Assembly (NCBI GenBank): GCA_025175895.1
Contig: CM045990.1
Coordinates: forward strand, 45,380,658 to 45,444,657
Direction: 5' to 3'
DNA: 64,000 nucleotides
Origin: Wurfbainia villosa
Taxonomy: Eukaryota > Streptophyta > Magnoliopsida > Zingiberales > Zingiberaceae
The position numbers and the translations under genes were made by a program. Position 1 is the first letter of the stretch, and every line of letters starts with the position of its first letter. Positions 33,663-43,672 of the stretch are shown one piece after another. The notes below the pieces were generated by a model. That model was given only the letters and a program-made list of their open reading frames with translations, was not told the origin of the DNA and ran no database searches.

Positions 33663-34739
33663 ACACCATCAAAAAGATTAACACTAAGTTATAAGCTCAT
33701 GACATCAAGTATAATGGAGGGAAAATACCAAAAACATGAATAAGATATGAAATCAGAAAATTGCAGGCTGATTTTAGTGAGCAAATGATCGCTATCGCAT
33801 GGCAATGACCGCACAATTGATTCCGAATTTCTGATTTTCTGGGTGAATTTCAGAAATGCATTAAAAATTCCAGAAAATTTGAAAAATCATGAAATTTGTG
33901 GAGCATATTTCTATTAAGTATATCTATCAAGGAAAAATGGTTTTTCATGAAAAATCATTATATTTTATGATATTTGCCAAAAATCCAAACACTTGAAAAA
34001 CCACTAGTTTTTGAGCATGTTAGTATCCATTTTAACACCTAGTCTTGCTTTGAATTGTTCCAAAACATGAATACATAGATTTTAGATTAAGAAATTGTTT
34101 TGAAAACATATGAAATATCCAACCATGATCTTTGGGCAATATGTCTATGAATTAAACATAAGCCTTCCCCATGATTGGTCTATTATTGCTATGTTGATAC
34201 TTTAAATGACCATCTAAATGCCATAGGCATTAGTGGACATTTGTATCATCCTAACATCTCACCCATGCTAAGTTTGCAATCAAGTTAGCCTATAGTGAGT
34301 GTGAGATGCATCCTAGGGGGTATTTGTATATACTTAACCAATATATTCATGCAATTCTATCATGGTTAAGTATCAACCTAACAATTAATCATGATCATAA
34401 TGACATATATGAATCAATTTCACATAATGATCATGAAATACATGTTTTCATCAAATTATAATCATGCATTAGGTATTATATGATGATAATAAACAAAGTA
34501 TCACCTAAAGCATGATTCAAACCTATTTCTCATGATAACGTGCCAAATATCAAAATCATGAATCATGATTTCAAACATACATAGCAATTACATTAATCAT
34601 CATGATTTAAACATTATTACCTACTTATGGGTACGTTATCATCACCCAACACTATCTAAAAAATGTTGTCCCGTCATCCTAAGTCAACCAAAATATGATA
34701 TAGGTCAAGTTCATATGGTTGACTACCCTTAGGGGTTTT
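33663..34739 (-). other. Noncoding spacer of the gag-only element
   Basis: AT-rich with many ATCATGA motifs; no frame supported. In an autonomous Sirevirus pol would lie between gag and this region. Confidence 0.65.
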
Positions 34740-36471
34740 CTAACCCTTAAGGATAGATTTTGGAACCCAAAATAAATTCTTTCCTATTGGGTTCACTAAA
34801 TACTCCTTGGGGATCCATTTCCTAGCAATTACTTTCTTTTTATCTTGTCCCCTATCTATAAGGCATTTGTAGGCCTTTTCATTTTTCTTTTTCTTGTAGC
34901 CTAGGCCTTTCTTGTTGAAACTAGCTCTTTGGCTCCCTAAGATCATATTTAAGGTGTTGGAGCCAATTGTGAATTTCTCTAGGGCTTTGGTTAAATAATC
35001 TACCTTTTCCCTTAATGCCCTATTTTCCTCTATGCATGCATCATTAACATCCAAAGGCATATAATCATGTGAGCATGCATTATCATGGCAAGAAGAGGTA
35101 TCATTATTATTTAAACATGCATTTTCTAGCTTATTTTCCAATGCCTTAATTTTATCTAGCATGCTCTTATTTTTCTTTTTCATGCCAAATAAGTCCTTAG
35201 TTAAACTAGAAATTATGGAAACTATTTTCTTAGGAGAAGCTTTCGTTACCATAGTTTCCATGTCCTCTTCTTCTTCGGATGATGAGGATGTAGAAGCTCC
35301 CCCTTCATTTGAGCTTTCCCCACTTGAGCTTGATCTTTCATTTTCGGATGAAGAGCAATCCAAGTCATCAAAGGCCATCAAGGCCAAATTGGTGACAAAG
35401 GCATTCTCCTCATCCGATGATGATGAGGAGGATGAGGATGGGTCATCCCAAGTCCTTGCCTTGAGAGCTTTGGCCTTTCCTTTTTTCCTTTGTCTTCTTC
35501 TCCTCTTCCTTTTTCTTCTTGCTCCCCTTTTTCTTCTTCTTTTCTTCCTTCTTTTTCTTTTCTTCTTTGCTCTTGTTTAAGAGAGGACAATTGTCCCTTA
35601 TGTGCCCTTCTCCTTGGCAATTGTAGCATATGACCTTCCCCCTTGGTCTTCTATTCCTATTATGAGATTTATCAAGTCTAAAATTCTTAAATGCATGCCT
35701 TACCTTCCTTACCATGTAGGCTTCTTCCGTGCTATCCATGGAGGAGGTAGAGGCTTCATCGGATGAGGAGGAGGGGATCTCTATCTTCTTCTTCCCCTTA
35801 TTTGCTATCAAAGCTACTCCTCTTGAGGGTTGGATTCTAGGCTCTTCTTGTATTCCTTCTAGCCTAGTTTCATGAAGCTCCATTGTTGAGAAGAATTCCT
35901 CCAAGGTGCTTACTTCTAAGTTCTTGGAGATATAAAATGAGTCCACCATGGAGCTCCATTTTGAGGACCGGGGAAAGGCATCTACGGCCTTCATTATCAT
36001 ATCCCGGTTGGAGAGCCTTTCTCCTACACTTGTTAGTCCATTTAAAATTTCTTTGAATCTAGAATGCAAAGAAATTACCTTTTCTCCCTTTTCTAATTTG
36101 ATGTTGGATAGTTGGGAGCGGAGGAGATCTCTCCTTGCTAGCTTTGCCTCGGATGTGCCTTCATGAAGCTCAATTAGCTTCTCCCACATCTCCTTGGCAC
36201 TTAGGCATTCTCCTATTCGGTTGATTTCTTGTTGGGGGAGCACATTGAAAAGATGATGCTTGGCTTTTGAATTTGCAAGGTGCTCTTCCCTTTGCCTTTT
36301 GGTCCACCTAGATTTCTCTATTGGTTTCCCTTCTTCATCCCTAGGCAAAACGAAACCGGATTCCATTGTAATCATTATATCAAAATCCGTTTCGAAAAAT
36401 ACCTCCATTCGCTTCTTCCACCAAGCGAATTCTCCTTCAAACTTCGGAGGATGAATGTTGGAGCCGGCCAT
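34740..36471 (-). pseudogene. Sirevirus-type gag with one frameshift
   Basis: From ATG 36471 the frame reads MAGSNIHPPKFEGEFAWWKK and has the UBN2-like Copia capsid domain (FNVLPQQEINRIGECLSAKEMWEKL; LARRDLLRSQLSNIKL; residues about 90-190). It then has a Ser-rich segment and a CCHC zinc knuckle, CYNCQGEGHIRDNC, at residues about 281-294, followed by a Lys/Glu-rich tail that stops at 35443. A one-base shift in or just after this Lys tract puts the rest in another frame (about 35460-34740). That part holds an acidic Ser/Glu region, a coiled-coil-like segment (KIKALENKLENA, ENRALREKVDYLTKAL) and WIPKEYLVNPIGKN-WVPKSILKG, which closes Sirevirus gags. Without the shift the protein would be about 570-580 residues. 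It would form the particle and package RNA. Confidence 0.88.
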
Positions 36472-36512
36472 TTTGAAAATTGCTTGTTGTGGCGGTTAGT
36501 CCTCGACAAGCT

Positions 36513-36531
36513 TTCCTCGGCTCTGATACCA
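36513..36531 (-). other. Primer binding site of the gag-only element
   Basis: The minus strand reads TGGTATCAGAGCCGAGGA, two to three bases after the right LTR. Initiator-Met type. Confidence 0.93.
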
Positions 36532-36533
36532 CT

Positions 36534-37697
36534 TGTAGGGGATCGGTGCGCCGGCTAGAGGGGGGTGAATAGCCCTTTTTGTTTGGATGCCGGTATTTGC
36601 TCGTCTACAAAACTAATTAGCGCAAGCGGAAGACTAATAAAGACAAGCAAATAGAAATATAAGAAAACAAACGCTAACAAAGAATGTAACGTGGTTCACG
36701 GCTACGCCGCTAATCCACGGTCCCCGATTCATCCTCGGTGAATCACTCCGCTAAACCAATCCACTAAATGGTCTCTCCTTTGCACCAAGCTAGGTGGAGG
36801 TAACCTTTACAATCAAGATCACTCTTCTTACAAATAGAATGGAGTAAAAGCAAGTAAGAAGAGTTTAGAGCTTGTGGGGCACTAGGAAGATCACTTGGAG
36901 CATAAGCATTAGCCTCTCAAAGGCTTACACCCTCTCTTTTTATAGAAAGGACTGATTTCTTCCCGTTGGCCGCCATCAATCGACTGCCGTCACTACAACG
37001 GCCTCCGAACACGTCGGATCCCGACCGTTGTAGTCCAACGGAACTCTTGGCAGTCGACTGATGGACCTCATCACGATCACGCCTCCGTAGTCGACCGCCC
37101 AACGGCTACGAATCGGTTCTGCGGGTCAAATCCTATTGACTACCGATCGCCGCTCAGAAGCCGATCGATAGTCTGGCGACCGCCCTTCGATGGCGATCAC
37201 GGCCTACAATCTAGTCGGCCGTATACCGGCCGAACTCACTCGACTAGCCGATCGCCATATCATGGCAATGACCGTGTCGAAACCATCCGACACTTGGCCA
37301 AATGGCCAAGTTTCACCTAAGAGCTACCCTTCCCGGTTACAATCGCCACTCATCTCCTGAGTCCTCGCCGGTTCTCTTTGTTCTCGCCACGCCTCTAGCA
37401 AAGATCAGACGGCTCGCGCAATGCTCCTTCGTGATCTCTTGCCTCAAGTCTACTTCCCTCGCCACTCCAAGCTTCTCGTCCGGCGGTCCCTCGGATGCTC
37501 CAAGCGCACGGCTTCCGCAAAGCTATCCTTCACCGACTCAAGGCACGAGTCATGAGATGTGAAACTCGTCACGACTCTATGTGCAAATTACTAAGTCCTG
37601 CACGACTTCAACGCACATATTACATCAACATATCAAACTAACTTAAACCCTTTGCCACACCATCAAAACCATATTACGGCAAGAGATTGCCCTAACA
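36534..37697 (-). repeat. 5' LTR of the gag-only element (1164 bp)
   Basis: Partner of 32242-33430. A minus-strand TATAAAAAG is at about 36936-36944. The 500-bp GC-rich block 36970-37470 differs from its partner by many substitutions and small indels. Confidence 0.92.
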
Positions 37698-37946
37698 AAA
37701 ATGTCCTTTATGCCCTTAGATGAAGCCATATTTGATCCAAGTTGAGTCTAGTCCAGTGGCTCATCTCAATCTCCTACAATTAAGATGTAAAATTTACATA
37801 TAAGTTCAAAATTAAGGAGAATTTATAATAAGGTCCAAAAATAAATCCAACTCATAAAACATGATAATAATCGATAAATAGTCACTCGAGAGGATAAAAA
37901 CAGTGAGATTAAGGACCAAAATAACACGACAAAATGGTAGTTATCA

Positions 37947-37960
37947 ATTCCCCCACACTT
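37947..37960 (-). other. Polypurine tract of A2
   Basis: The minus strand reads AAGTGTGGGGGAAT next to the LTR start. Confidence 0.88.
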
Positions 37961-38246
37961 ATTCTTGCATGTCCCGAGCAAGTAAAGAAAACTAAAAGTA
38001 AGCTGAAGATATATTTCCCTAGCAATTCCCAATCATACATAGAAAATCATGAAAGAAAATTACCTAGAATTGTCAAATCTCAATGACTCAAGTAATCATG
38101 GACTCAAATCTTACATAGGTTAACAAACATGGTGACTTCAATCCATCCTGAATAGACTAAGAATGATTAAGCCTCACAAGATAAGTGATGGTTTCTCTCG
38201 CTCTCATAAGCATGTAATAGTGGGGTTCACTCAAGTTACTCATGGT

Positions 38247-38492
38247 TTATGAACTACCATATGCTTGCTTTTCTTCTACCTTCACCACTATATACAAATA
38301 AGAATGTACAATCACTGAAGGCTTATTAAGAATGTAAGGGAAACATGAATACAAGAAAAATGACAATTTCTGTGAAAGAAAAGAAAGATAAGGAATGAAA
38401 TAGCTAAAGAAATGCAAGTAGAAGATATGGAAATACTGGAATGCTACATAGATGAGTACAAGAAAGCATTGCCCTAAAATTTTTCTTCCAAC
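38247..38492 (-). CDS. Small hydrophobic frame near the A2 3' end (speculative)
   Basis: On the minus strand the frame from 38492 opens VGRKILGQCFLVLIYVAF and stays open to the stop at 38249-38247, ending VEEKQAYGSS. It aligns along its full length with the A1 frame at 28485-28730 despite substitutions. There is no ATG. The equivalent position of the B copies also stays open. Function unknown. Confidence 0.3.
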   Translation of the reverse strand, partial: VGRKILGQCFLVLIYVAFQYFHIFYLHFFSYFIPYLSFLSQKLSFFLYSCFPYILNKPSVIVHSYLYIVVKVEEKQAYGSS

Positions 38493-38499
38493 TCAATAA

Positions 38500-39347
38500 A
38501 CATGTAAACAACCCTTATCACATTCTTCATTACAAATCTACTCATGATATATAATAAATCTCTCAATAACTGCAACAAGGGATGTCGTCAACAAAAATAC
38601 TATCACCCATAATAAAAAAAATGAATGCACCACATGTCAACATTTTCATAATATTTTTTTTATTTCATGGGAACCAAATTTATTTTTTTTTCAACTTTTT
38701 TTTAAGCTTTTTTTTTCAAACTTTTTTTTTTCAACTTTTTTTTTCAACATGTAGTGCACTTCCCTATGCTCCAACATCAAGCTCAGCTAAAAAGATAAAA
38801 AGCATGGCTATCTCATGGTGATCAAGCATGACTTGCCTATGCTTACACTAAATTCTCCTGAGCTACTCTCTCCCCCACACTTAAATTTTTGTCCATCCTG
38901 GGCAAAATTCTCATCATGAAACATCTAATATTCCACATCCAGAAATAGAAATGGACAAGAAGGTAATGGAAGGAAAGAAAAATAGAAATGATGAAGATTA
39001 GAATGTTATTCAATAAACATGTGGCGATAAAAGAAATGAAGGAAAACAAATGTGATTTCCTTCATAATAATCATGCAAACCTATTGTTGTGTGGTCTCGA
39101 AAGAATCAAAGCAAGTTCTAGAGTTACAATAACCACAAGTGCACCACACACAAGCAATAAAAATAGGCTCAATCCTCATTAGGTAAACAAAAATAATCAA
39201 CTCAGTCTATCAACAGAGAATCCATCACCAAGTAGTAACAGCATGCAATCAAATAATCCATTCATGAGAATAAGTCCTCGAAACTCGACAACAAATTTAA
39301 CTAGCTTTCATGACTTCTAAAATGATATAAAAGAATTCATAGGAAAT
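38500..39347 (-). other. A2 3' noncoding region
   Basis: Aligns in reverse with 5153-5730 plus 28178-28480 of A1 and so confirms the A1 empty site. It holds a T-rich array of CAACTTTTTTTT-like units at 38660-38750. No gene supported. Confidence 0.75.
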
Positions 39348-40244
39348 TTATTTGAAAATCCCAACAAAACAAAAACTCAACAAACAAAACATAACAACTA
39401 AAACAAAAACAAATGAAGTAAAAGAAATGTATATACAAAGAAAAAGAAAAGAAGATGAGAAAAGGAATGAACTCCCCTGGGGTCCTGGCAATTGTAGGCG
39501 GTTCAGGAGTAGTAGCCAGGCTGGGAGTGGAGTGGATTGAGTGGAAGTGAGTGTCTTCTTCATGTGGTCTATGTCGTAAAGTCTAGCTCCCTCCATCATC
39601 ATCGTCGTGAAGGTTCTTCTAGGTGGATGAGAATAATTCCAGTGTAAAATCCAACCCAGAAGTAGAATAATAAGAGCTATGATGAACTCCACTCCTTTCA
39701 CTATCGTCTTCTCAAAGGTTATCTCAGACGGTCGGAGACAATTTATTTGAAGCAACCAGTCTGGAAGCTGGACTGCTATATTTGGTGTTGCAGCCTTGTT
39801 CAGCAGAAATATGGGAGGCTTAGGCTGTAATAAGAGTGTCCAGTCTGGGGCTCTCCAGCGATCCATCACTCTTATTGAAATCATCTTGATATCTTCAGAG
39901 CAATTCTGGTTAGACTTATCAGGTAGTTGCACATCTGAACATAACAATTCTGCAGACACTGTCTCCTTTACAACATCATCAACCTCAATATAAGTAACAA
40001 TATCTGCTACATTTGAAATATCATGTGCAACATTAACAATATCACAAGTAGGAGTAACAGTATCATCTACAATAATATCTACACTCTTATCAACAATAAC
40101 ATCCACATCATCCACAACTTCATTATCATAGCACATAGAAATATCGGAGTCCTGTAGAGTAGTAAAATCATAAAGTCGACTATCGCGTACTCCATAATCC
40201 ATCTCCTCTACCGCATCGATATCCAGAGAAATGGTCTCTGACAA
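39348..40244 (-). CDS. A2 accessory frame (298 aa), hydrophobic C-terminus
   Basis: One uninterrupted frame. Residues 1-120 are acidic and rich in Asp, Val and Ile with imperfect DIVDD/VDVIVD repeats. Residues 128-138 read DRWRAPDWTLL. Residues 186-201 (FIIALIILLLGWILHW) form a strong candidate membrane segment. Residues about 237-258 carry STPLPAWLLLLNRL and PGPQGS. Residues about 260-296 are again strongly hydrophobic. A1 has the flanking motifs but lacks the first hydrophobic segment. It replaces pol in the element, so it may be the pre-RT spacer fused to an env-like or 3' region by deletion. I recognise no known domain and cannot say whether it is translated. Confidence 0.45.
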   Translation of the reverse strand: MSETISLDIDAVEEMDYGVRDSRLYDFTTLQDSDISMCYDNEVVDDVDVIVDKSVDIIVDDTVTPTCDIVNVAHDISNVADIVTYIEVDDVVKETVSAELLCSDVQLPDKSNQNCSEDIKMISIRVMDRWRAPDWTLLLQPKPPIFLLNKAATPNIAVQLPDWLLQINCLRPSEITFEKTIVKGVEFIIALIILLLGWILHWNYSHPPRRTFTTMMMEGARLYDIDHMKKTLTSTQSTPLPAWLLLLNRLQLPGPQGSSFLFSSSFLFLCIYISFTSFVFVLVVMFCLLSFCFVGIFK

Positions 40245-41026
40245 AGGCTGAATAAATCCTTGTGCTTACATCTGCTGGGACTGCTATGGGCTATTAAATA
40301 GTGGATTAATCTGGAACTCAGGTGACAACTTTTGAAATGCTGGTGGAGGCTGAAAGAATGTTGTGAATTCGCAGCCATGACCTCAATAATTTCTCTAGCC
40401 TGACCAGGAGTCTTGTTGACTAGGGCCCCTCCACTAGCTGCATCAAGCATACACCTATCCATAGGAAATAATCCATCATATAAGTGCAGGATGAGTAGGT
40501 GATCGCTAATTTGGTGATGGGGGAAACTAGCACACAATCTTTTGAATCTCTCCCAATACTCATCTAGAGTCTCTCCTATCATTTGCTGAATACCACAAAT
40601 GCTCTTTCGAATTTCTTTGGTCTTGGATGCAGGAAAAAACTTTTCCAAAAAGGCTTTCTTCATTTCACTCCAACATGTAATAGAGCCAGGAGGAAGATAA
40701 TAGATCTAATCCTTTGCCCTGTTTGATAAAGAGAATAGAAATACTCCGAGCATAATATCCTCCAGTGATATACCTCATGGCTTCATTGCTCAGTATACCA
40801 TATAAAATTCATGAAAATGCCTAATTGGATCTTCTCTAGCATAACCATGGAATTTCGGAAGCAAATGTACAATTTCAAAAAGTTCAACATCCACATTTGA
40901 TTCAGGAAACTGAATGCAAAAAGATTTGCAAGCAACATCTGGTGCAGTGAGTTCCCTGACGGTTATGTTAATCCCTGAATCATAAGCCTGATGAAAGCCT
41001 CCTAATCTATGATAATAGGGATCCAT
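40208..41026 (-). pseudogene. Athila-like gag of A2, frameshifted
   Basis: From ATG 41026: MDPYYHRLGGFHQAYDSG, then RELTAPDVACKSFCIQFP and IVHLLPKFHGYAREDPIRHF, the start of the Athila capsid domain. The frame breaks at 40790. It resumes after stops and a shift at 40663 with KKAFLEKFFPASKTKEIRKSI, ETLDEYWERFKRLCASFPHHQ and YDGLFPMDRCMLDAASGGALVNKT, the capsid C-terminal half. The region corresponding to the knuckle is absent or eroded. Same gag type as B2. Confidence 0.85.
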
Positions 41027-41219
41027 GTTTAAAGAAATTTCCTGTTCTTTCCTAAAACACTAACAAACAATATCAAAAGACACAGGAAGTATACATGATA
41101 AAATATATGGATATATAACAAAATAAAAGTCTGAAGCCCTAAACAAAAGTTTTTGAGTTTTTATTTTTATTTTTAGAAAAATGGACAAACAATCCTAAGT
41201 CTACCAAACATCATTACAC

Positions 41220-41238
41220 TCCCTGGCAACGACGCCAA
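41220..41238 (-). other. Primer binding site of A2
   Basis: The minus strand reads TTTTGGCGTCGTTGCCAGGG, Athila Asp-type with a few changes, a few bases from the LTR stub. Confidence 0.85.
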
Positions 41239-41242
41239 AATT

Positions 41243-41255
41243 TGATAAACAGGTA
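41243..41255 (-). repeat. 13-bp stub of the A2 5' LTR
   Basis: TGATAAACAGGTA is the terminus of the A LTR in reverse (compare TACCTGTTTATCA at 3648-3660). The next base belongs to B1, so nearly the whole LTR was lost. Confidence 0.8.
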
Positions 41256-42138
41256 GTGACACAGATTGGATGAGCATGTTTGACAGTGCAGATATTTCAT
41301 TGGGAGACATTAGTTGCGATGCAGGTGATGCAGAGGATGATGTTGGTGGCTTAGATTTACTCTGTGAGGCTATTTTTGCCAAGGAAACAAAGGTATCCAT
41401 AGAGGAAGCAGATTCTGAAAAATCGCTTCCATGGACTATTCAGCCACCGAGAATGGAATTGAAAGCATTGCCTGAGCACCTTAAGTATGCCTAGGTAGGT
41501 GAAGACGAGCAGAGACCAGTCATTATTGCTAGAGATCTTGAGCCAGAGCAGGAGCAGTGTCTACTAGATCTTCTCAGGCAACATCAGAAAGCTATCGGGT
41601 GGACTATTGATGATATACCCGGTATTAGCCCTACTCTGTGTATGCACCAGATTTTCTTGGAGGATCAGGAAAAGACTACCTTTACGTGCACGTTCGGAAC
41701 TTTCGCATACCGACGTATGCCATTTGGGCTGCAATGCTCCAGGTACCTTCCAACAGTGTATGGTAAGCATCTTTTCTGATCTATTAGAACATTGCATGGA
41801 AGTATTCATGGATGATTTTACTGTATATGACACCTCATTTGATACTTATTTGGATAGTTTGTCACGAGACTTACATAGGTGCATAGAGACTGACCTGGTA
41901 TTGAATTATGAAAAATGTCATTTCATGGTCACACATGGCATAGTTTTTGGTCATATAGTCTCTAGGAAGGGTATTGAGGTAGATCCTGCAAAAATAGATA
42001 CTATTTCTTTGTTATCTTACCTCGCATGCGTGTAGGAAGTGGACTTTTTTCTTGGATATGTAGGATTCTACAGAAGATTCGTCAAATATTTTAGCAAGAT
42101 TGCCCTTCCCTGGTGGATTGATATTTACCCAACTTGAG
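41256..42138 (+). pseudogene. B1 pre-RT spacer and truncated reverse transcriptase
   Basis: The spacer reads DISLGDISCDAGDAEDD and LDLLCEAIFAKE, then PPRMELKALPEHLKYA, a TAG stop in place of a Tyr codon, and RDLEPEQEQCLLDLLRQHQKAIGW. RT motifs follow: FGTFAYRRMPFGL at about 41695, a 2-base deletion just after it, then VSIFSDLLEHCMEVFMDDF with the catalytic DD pair at about 41810. RCIETDLVLNYEKCHF and GYVGFYRRFVKYFSKIALP follow. Directly after SKIALP comes WWIDIYPT and a stop, so the connection domain, RNase H and integrase are missing. B2 and B3 have the same junction. Confidence 0.9.
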
Positions 42139-43672
42139 GGGAGTTTGTTTCTTTTTCACTTCTTTCTTTTTGTACATACGCACTTTCCTTTCGTAGTCTA
42201 TTTCGCAGTTTTGTTTCTTTTGTGAGTTTTGAATAATCGATTCTTGGGTTTTAGTGGATATAGAATTCAATTTCGTAAGCATTCTTCATCGAGACTTTGA
42301 TGTTGTAAAAGCTAGTTAAGTTTGGTTGTCAGACTTGGAGATCGATTGGACATGATTGATTGTAGTGATTGCATTTGGTTACTTGTGTGGTGTTGAATTT
42401 AATTGTGATAGACTAAGCTTGATTATTTCATATACCCAGTGAGGATTTGAGCTTTTATGATTATTATTCTCCTTGTATGTGGGTAGCACTCGTGCTTGTT
42501 AACACTTTAGAACTTGCTTTGCTCCTTATTGAGATCACATTACCATATGTTGCATGATTATGATGAAGGTCATTTTGTTAGTCCTTATTGATACTCTTGT
42601 TGATACATGTGCTCTTAATGAATATACTCTTCCATGTAGATAGACATTGCTTGTTTTTTTTTTTCATTTTTCCTTCTGCTATGACATGTCTTGTTATTCT
42701 TTTCATTGTTGAGACATTTGAACTATATCATGTTGTATCTATTGCCCGAGACGGTCAAATTTAAGTGTGGGGGAGGAAATAATTGGGAGAGTCATAGTTG
42801 AGGATTTATTGTAGAAAGGCTAGATTTAAATGGTGCATGAGTGAACCATGCGTGATCACCATGGTAGGATCATGTCTTATTTGCCTATGAGTGTATATTT
42901 GCATTGAAAGGTCATTAAGAAAAGAGCATGTCATTGTAAAAAAAAAATCTTGAAGATAAGGCGCCAATAATAATAATAAAAAAATTGACTACAAAAAAAT
43001 GGATATTTTTATATGACGTACTATTTTCTTAAATGGAGAATACTTCGAGTTGATGAGCTTTATTTATTTATTTTCTTTTTTGCATGAGATGGATAAGTGT
43101 GTGTTTCTTATGGACAAACATGGATGTAGGGAGCAATAAAGGTTGTTAGTTTTGAGGATGAAAGGAGACGTGCATGGGCATTATTTCATTGAATACAACA
43201 TGATAGAATTTCAATTGCCTCTCGTCTTTATTGCTCTCTGCTCCTATATTTGGTGCCATTCTTATATCCTGTGCTTGTTCTTTATTGCAATTCTTGAAGT
43301 CCTTCGAATTCATGTATTCATGTGGTTGAAGTGGTGGAGAGTTGGAAATAAGCAAGCATATAGTAGTGTAACATCTTGAGTAGCTTTGAATGAGATCTAC
43401 CTTTACAATGCTTATGAGAATGAGAGTCACCTTTATTGATTCGGTAAGGTTTATCATTCTTGGTCTATTTAGGATTTATTGAAGCCATCATACTTGTTAA
43501 CTAATGCAAGAACTCAGTGCATGAATGTCATGATTTTTGTGGATTGACAATCTTAAGTAACTACCTTTTTCGATTTTCACGATATCAGAGGAATTGCTTG
43601 GGGAAAATGGATTTGATTATTCGTTGTTTTTGATACTTGCTCGAGATGTGCAAGAATAAGTGTGGGGAAATT
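42139..43672 (+). other. B1 3' noncoding region
   Basis: AT-rich, with polypurine-like AAGTGTGGGGGAGGAAAT at 42763-42780 (internal) and AAGTGTGGGGAAAT at about 43658-43671 next to the LTR. It is the non-inverted reference for the B3 inversion: TAAGCATT lies at 42276-42283 and AATGCTTA at 43407-43414. The small frame at 43143-43379 is listed separately. Confidence 0.8.
43143..43379 (+). CDS. Small hydrophobic frame of B1 (78 codons, speculative)
   Basis: It opens with TTG; the first ATG is at 43158 (MKGDVHGHYF), giving 73 residues. Residues about 25-60 (counting from the TTG) are hydrophobic (PLVFIALCSYIW, LCLFFIAILEVL), followed by MWLKWWRVGNKQAYSS. The frame is open with the same length in B2 (46551-46787, minus) and B3 (59471-59707), although these copies have stops elsewhere. 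Most differences between copies change amino acids, so selection is not shown. It could be a short membrane protein, an env remnant or chance. Confidence 0.35.
   Translation: MLVLRMKGDVHGHYFIEYNMIEFQLPLVFIALCSYIWCHSYILCLFFIAILEVLRIHVFMWLKWWRVGNKQAYSSVTS

Larger units (their letters stand above)
32242..37697 (-). mobile_element. Gag-only Sirevirus-like Copia, complete (5456 bp)
   Basis: LTRs at 32242-33430 and 36534-37697 both start TGTAGGGGATCGG and end CCCTAACA. The 5-bp duplication AAAAT is exact (32237-32241, 37698-37702). On the minus strand the order is 5' LTR (right), Met-type primer site, gag, about 1.1 kb noncoding, a cluster of polypurine motifs, 3' LTR (left). The whole internal region is 3.1 kb and has no protease, integrase, RT or RNase H. 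It must have moved with enzymes from another element. Confidence 0.93.
30535..37946 (-). repeat. 3' LTR of A2, split by a Sirevirus-like element
   Basis: Parts 30535-32241 and 37703-37946. On the minus strand it starts TGATAACTACC. Ends match the A1 LTRs well (for example around 30560-30660 and 31900-32240) but the centre (about 30690-31860) differs in sequence and is longer, so the total is about 1.95 kb against 1.5 kb. Frames predicted inside the GC-rich centre are not shared with A1 LTRs. Confidence 0.85.
30535..41255 (-). mobile_element. Gypsy element A2 (A family, minus), 5' LTR lost
   Basis: Reading on the minus strand from 41255: a 13-bp stub of the 5' LTR, Asp-type primer site, broken gag (41026-40208), accessory frame (40244-39348), 3' noncoding region with small hydrophobic frame, polypurine tract (37960-37947), 3' LTR (37946-30535). 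The 3' LTR contains the gag-only Sirevirus-like insertion. No pol gene is present. Both ends are damaged: on the right it is fused to B1, and on the left it meets the A1 3' LTR head-to-head. Confidence 0.85.
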
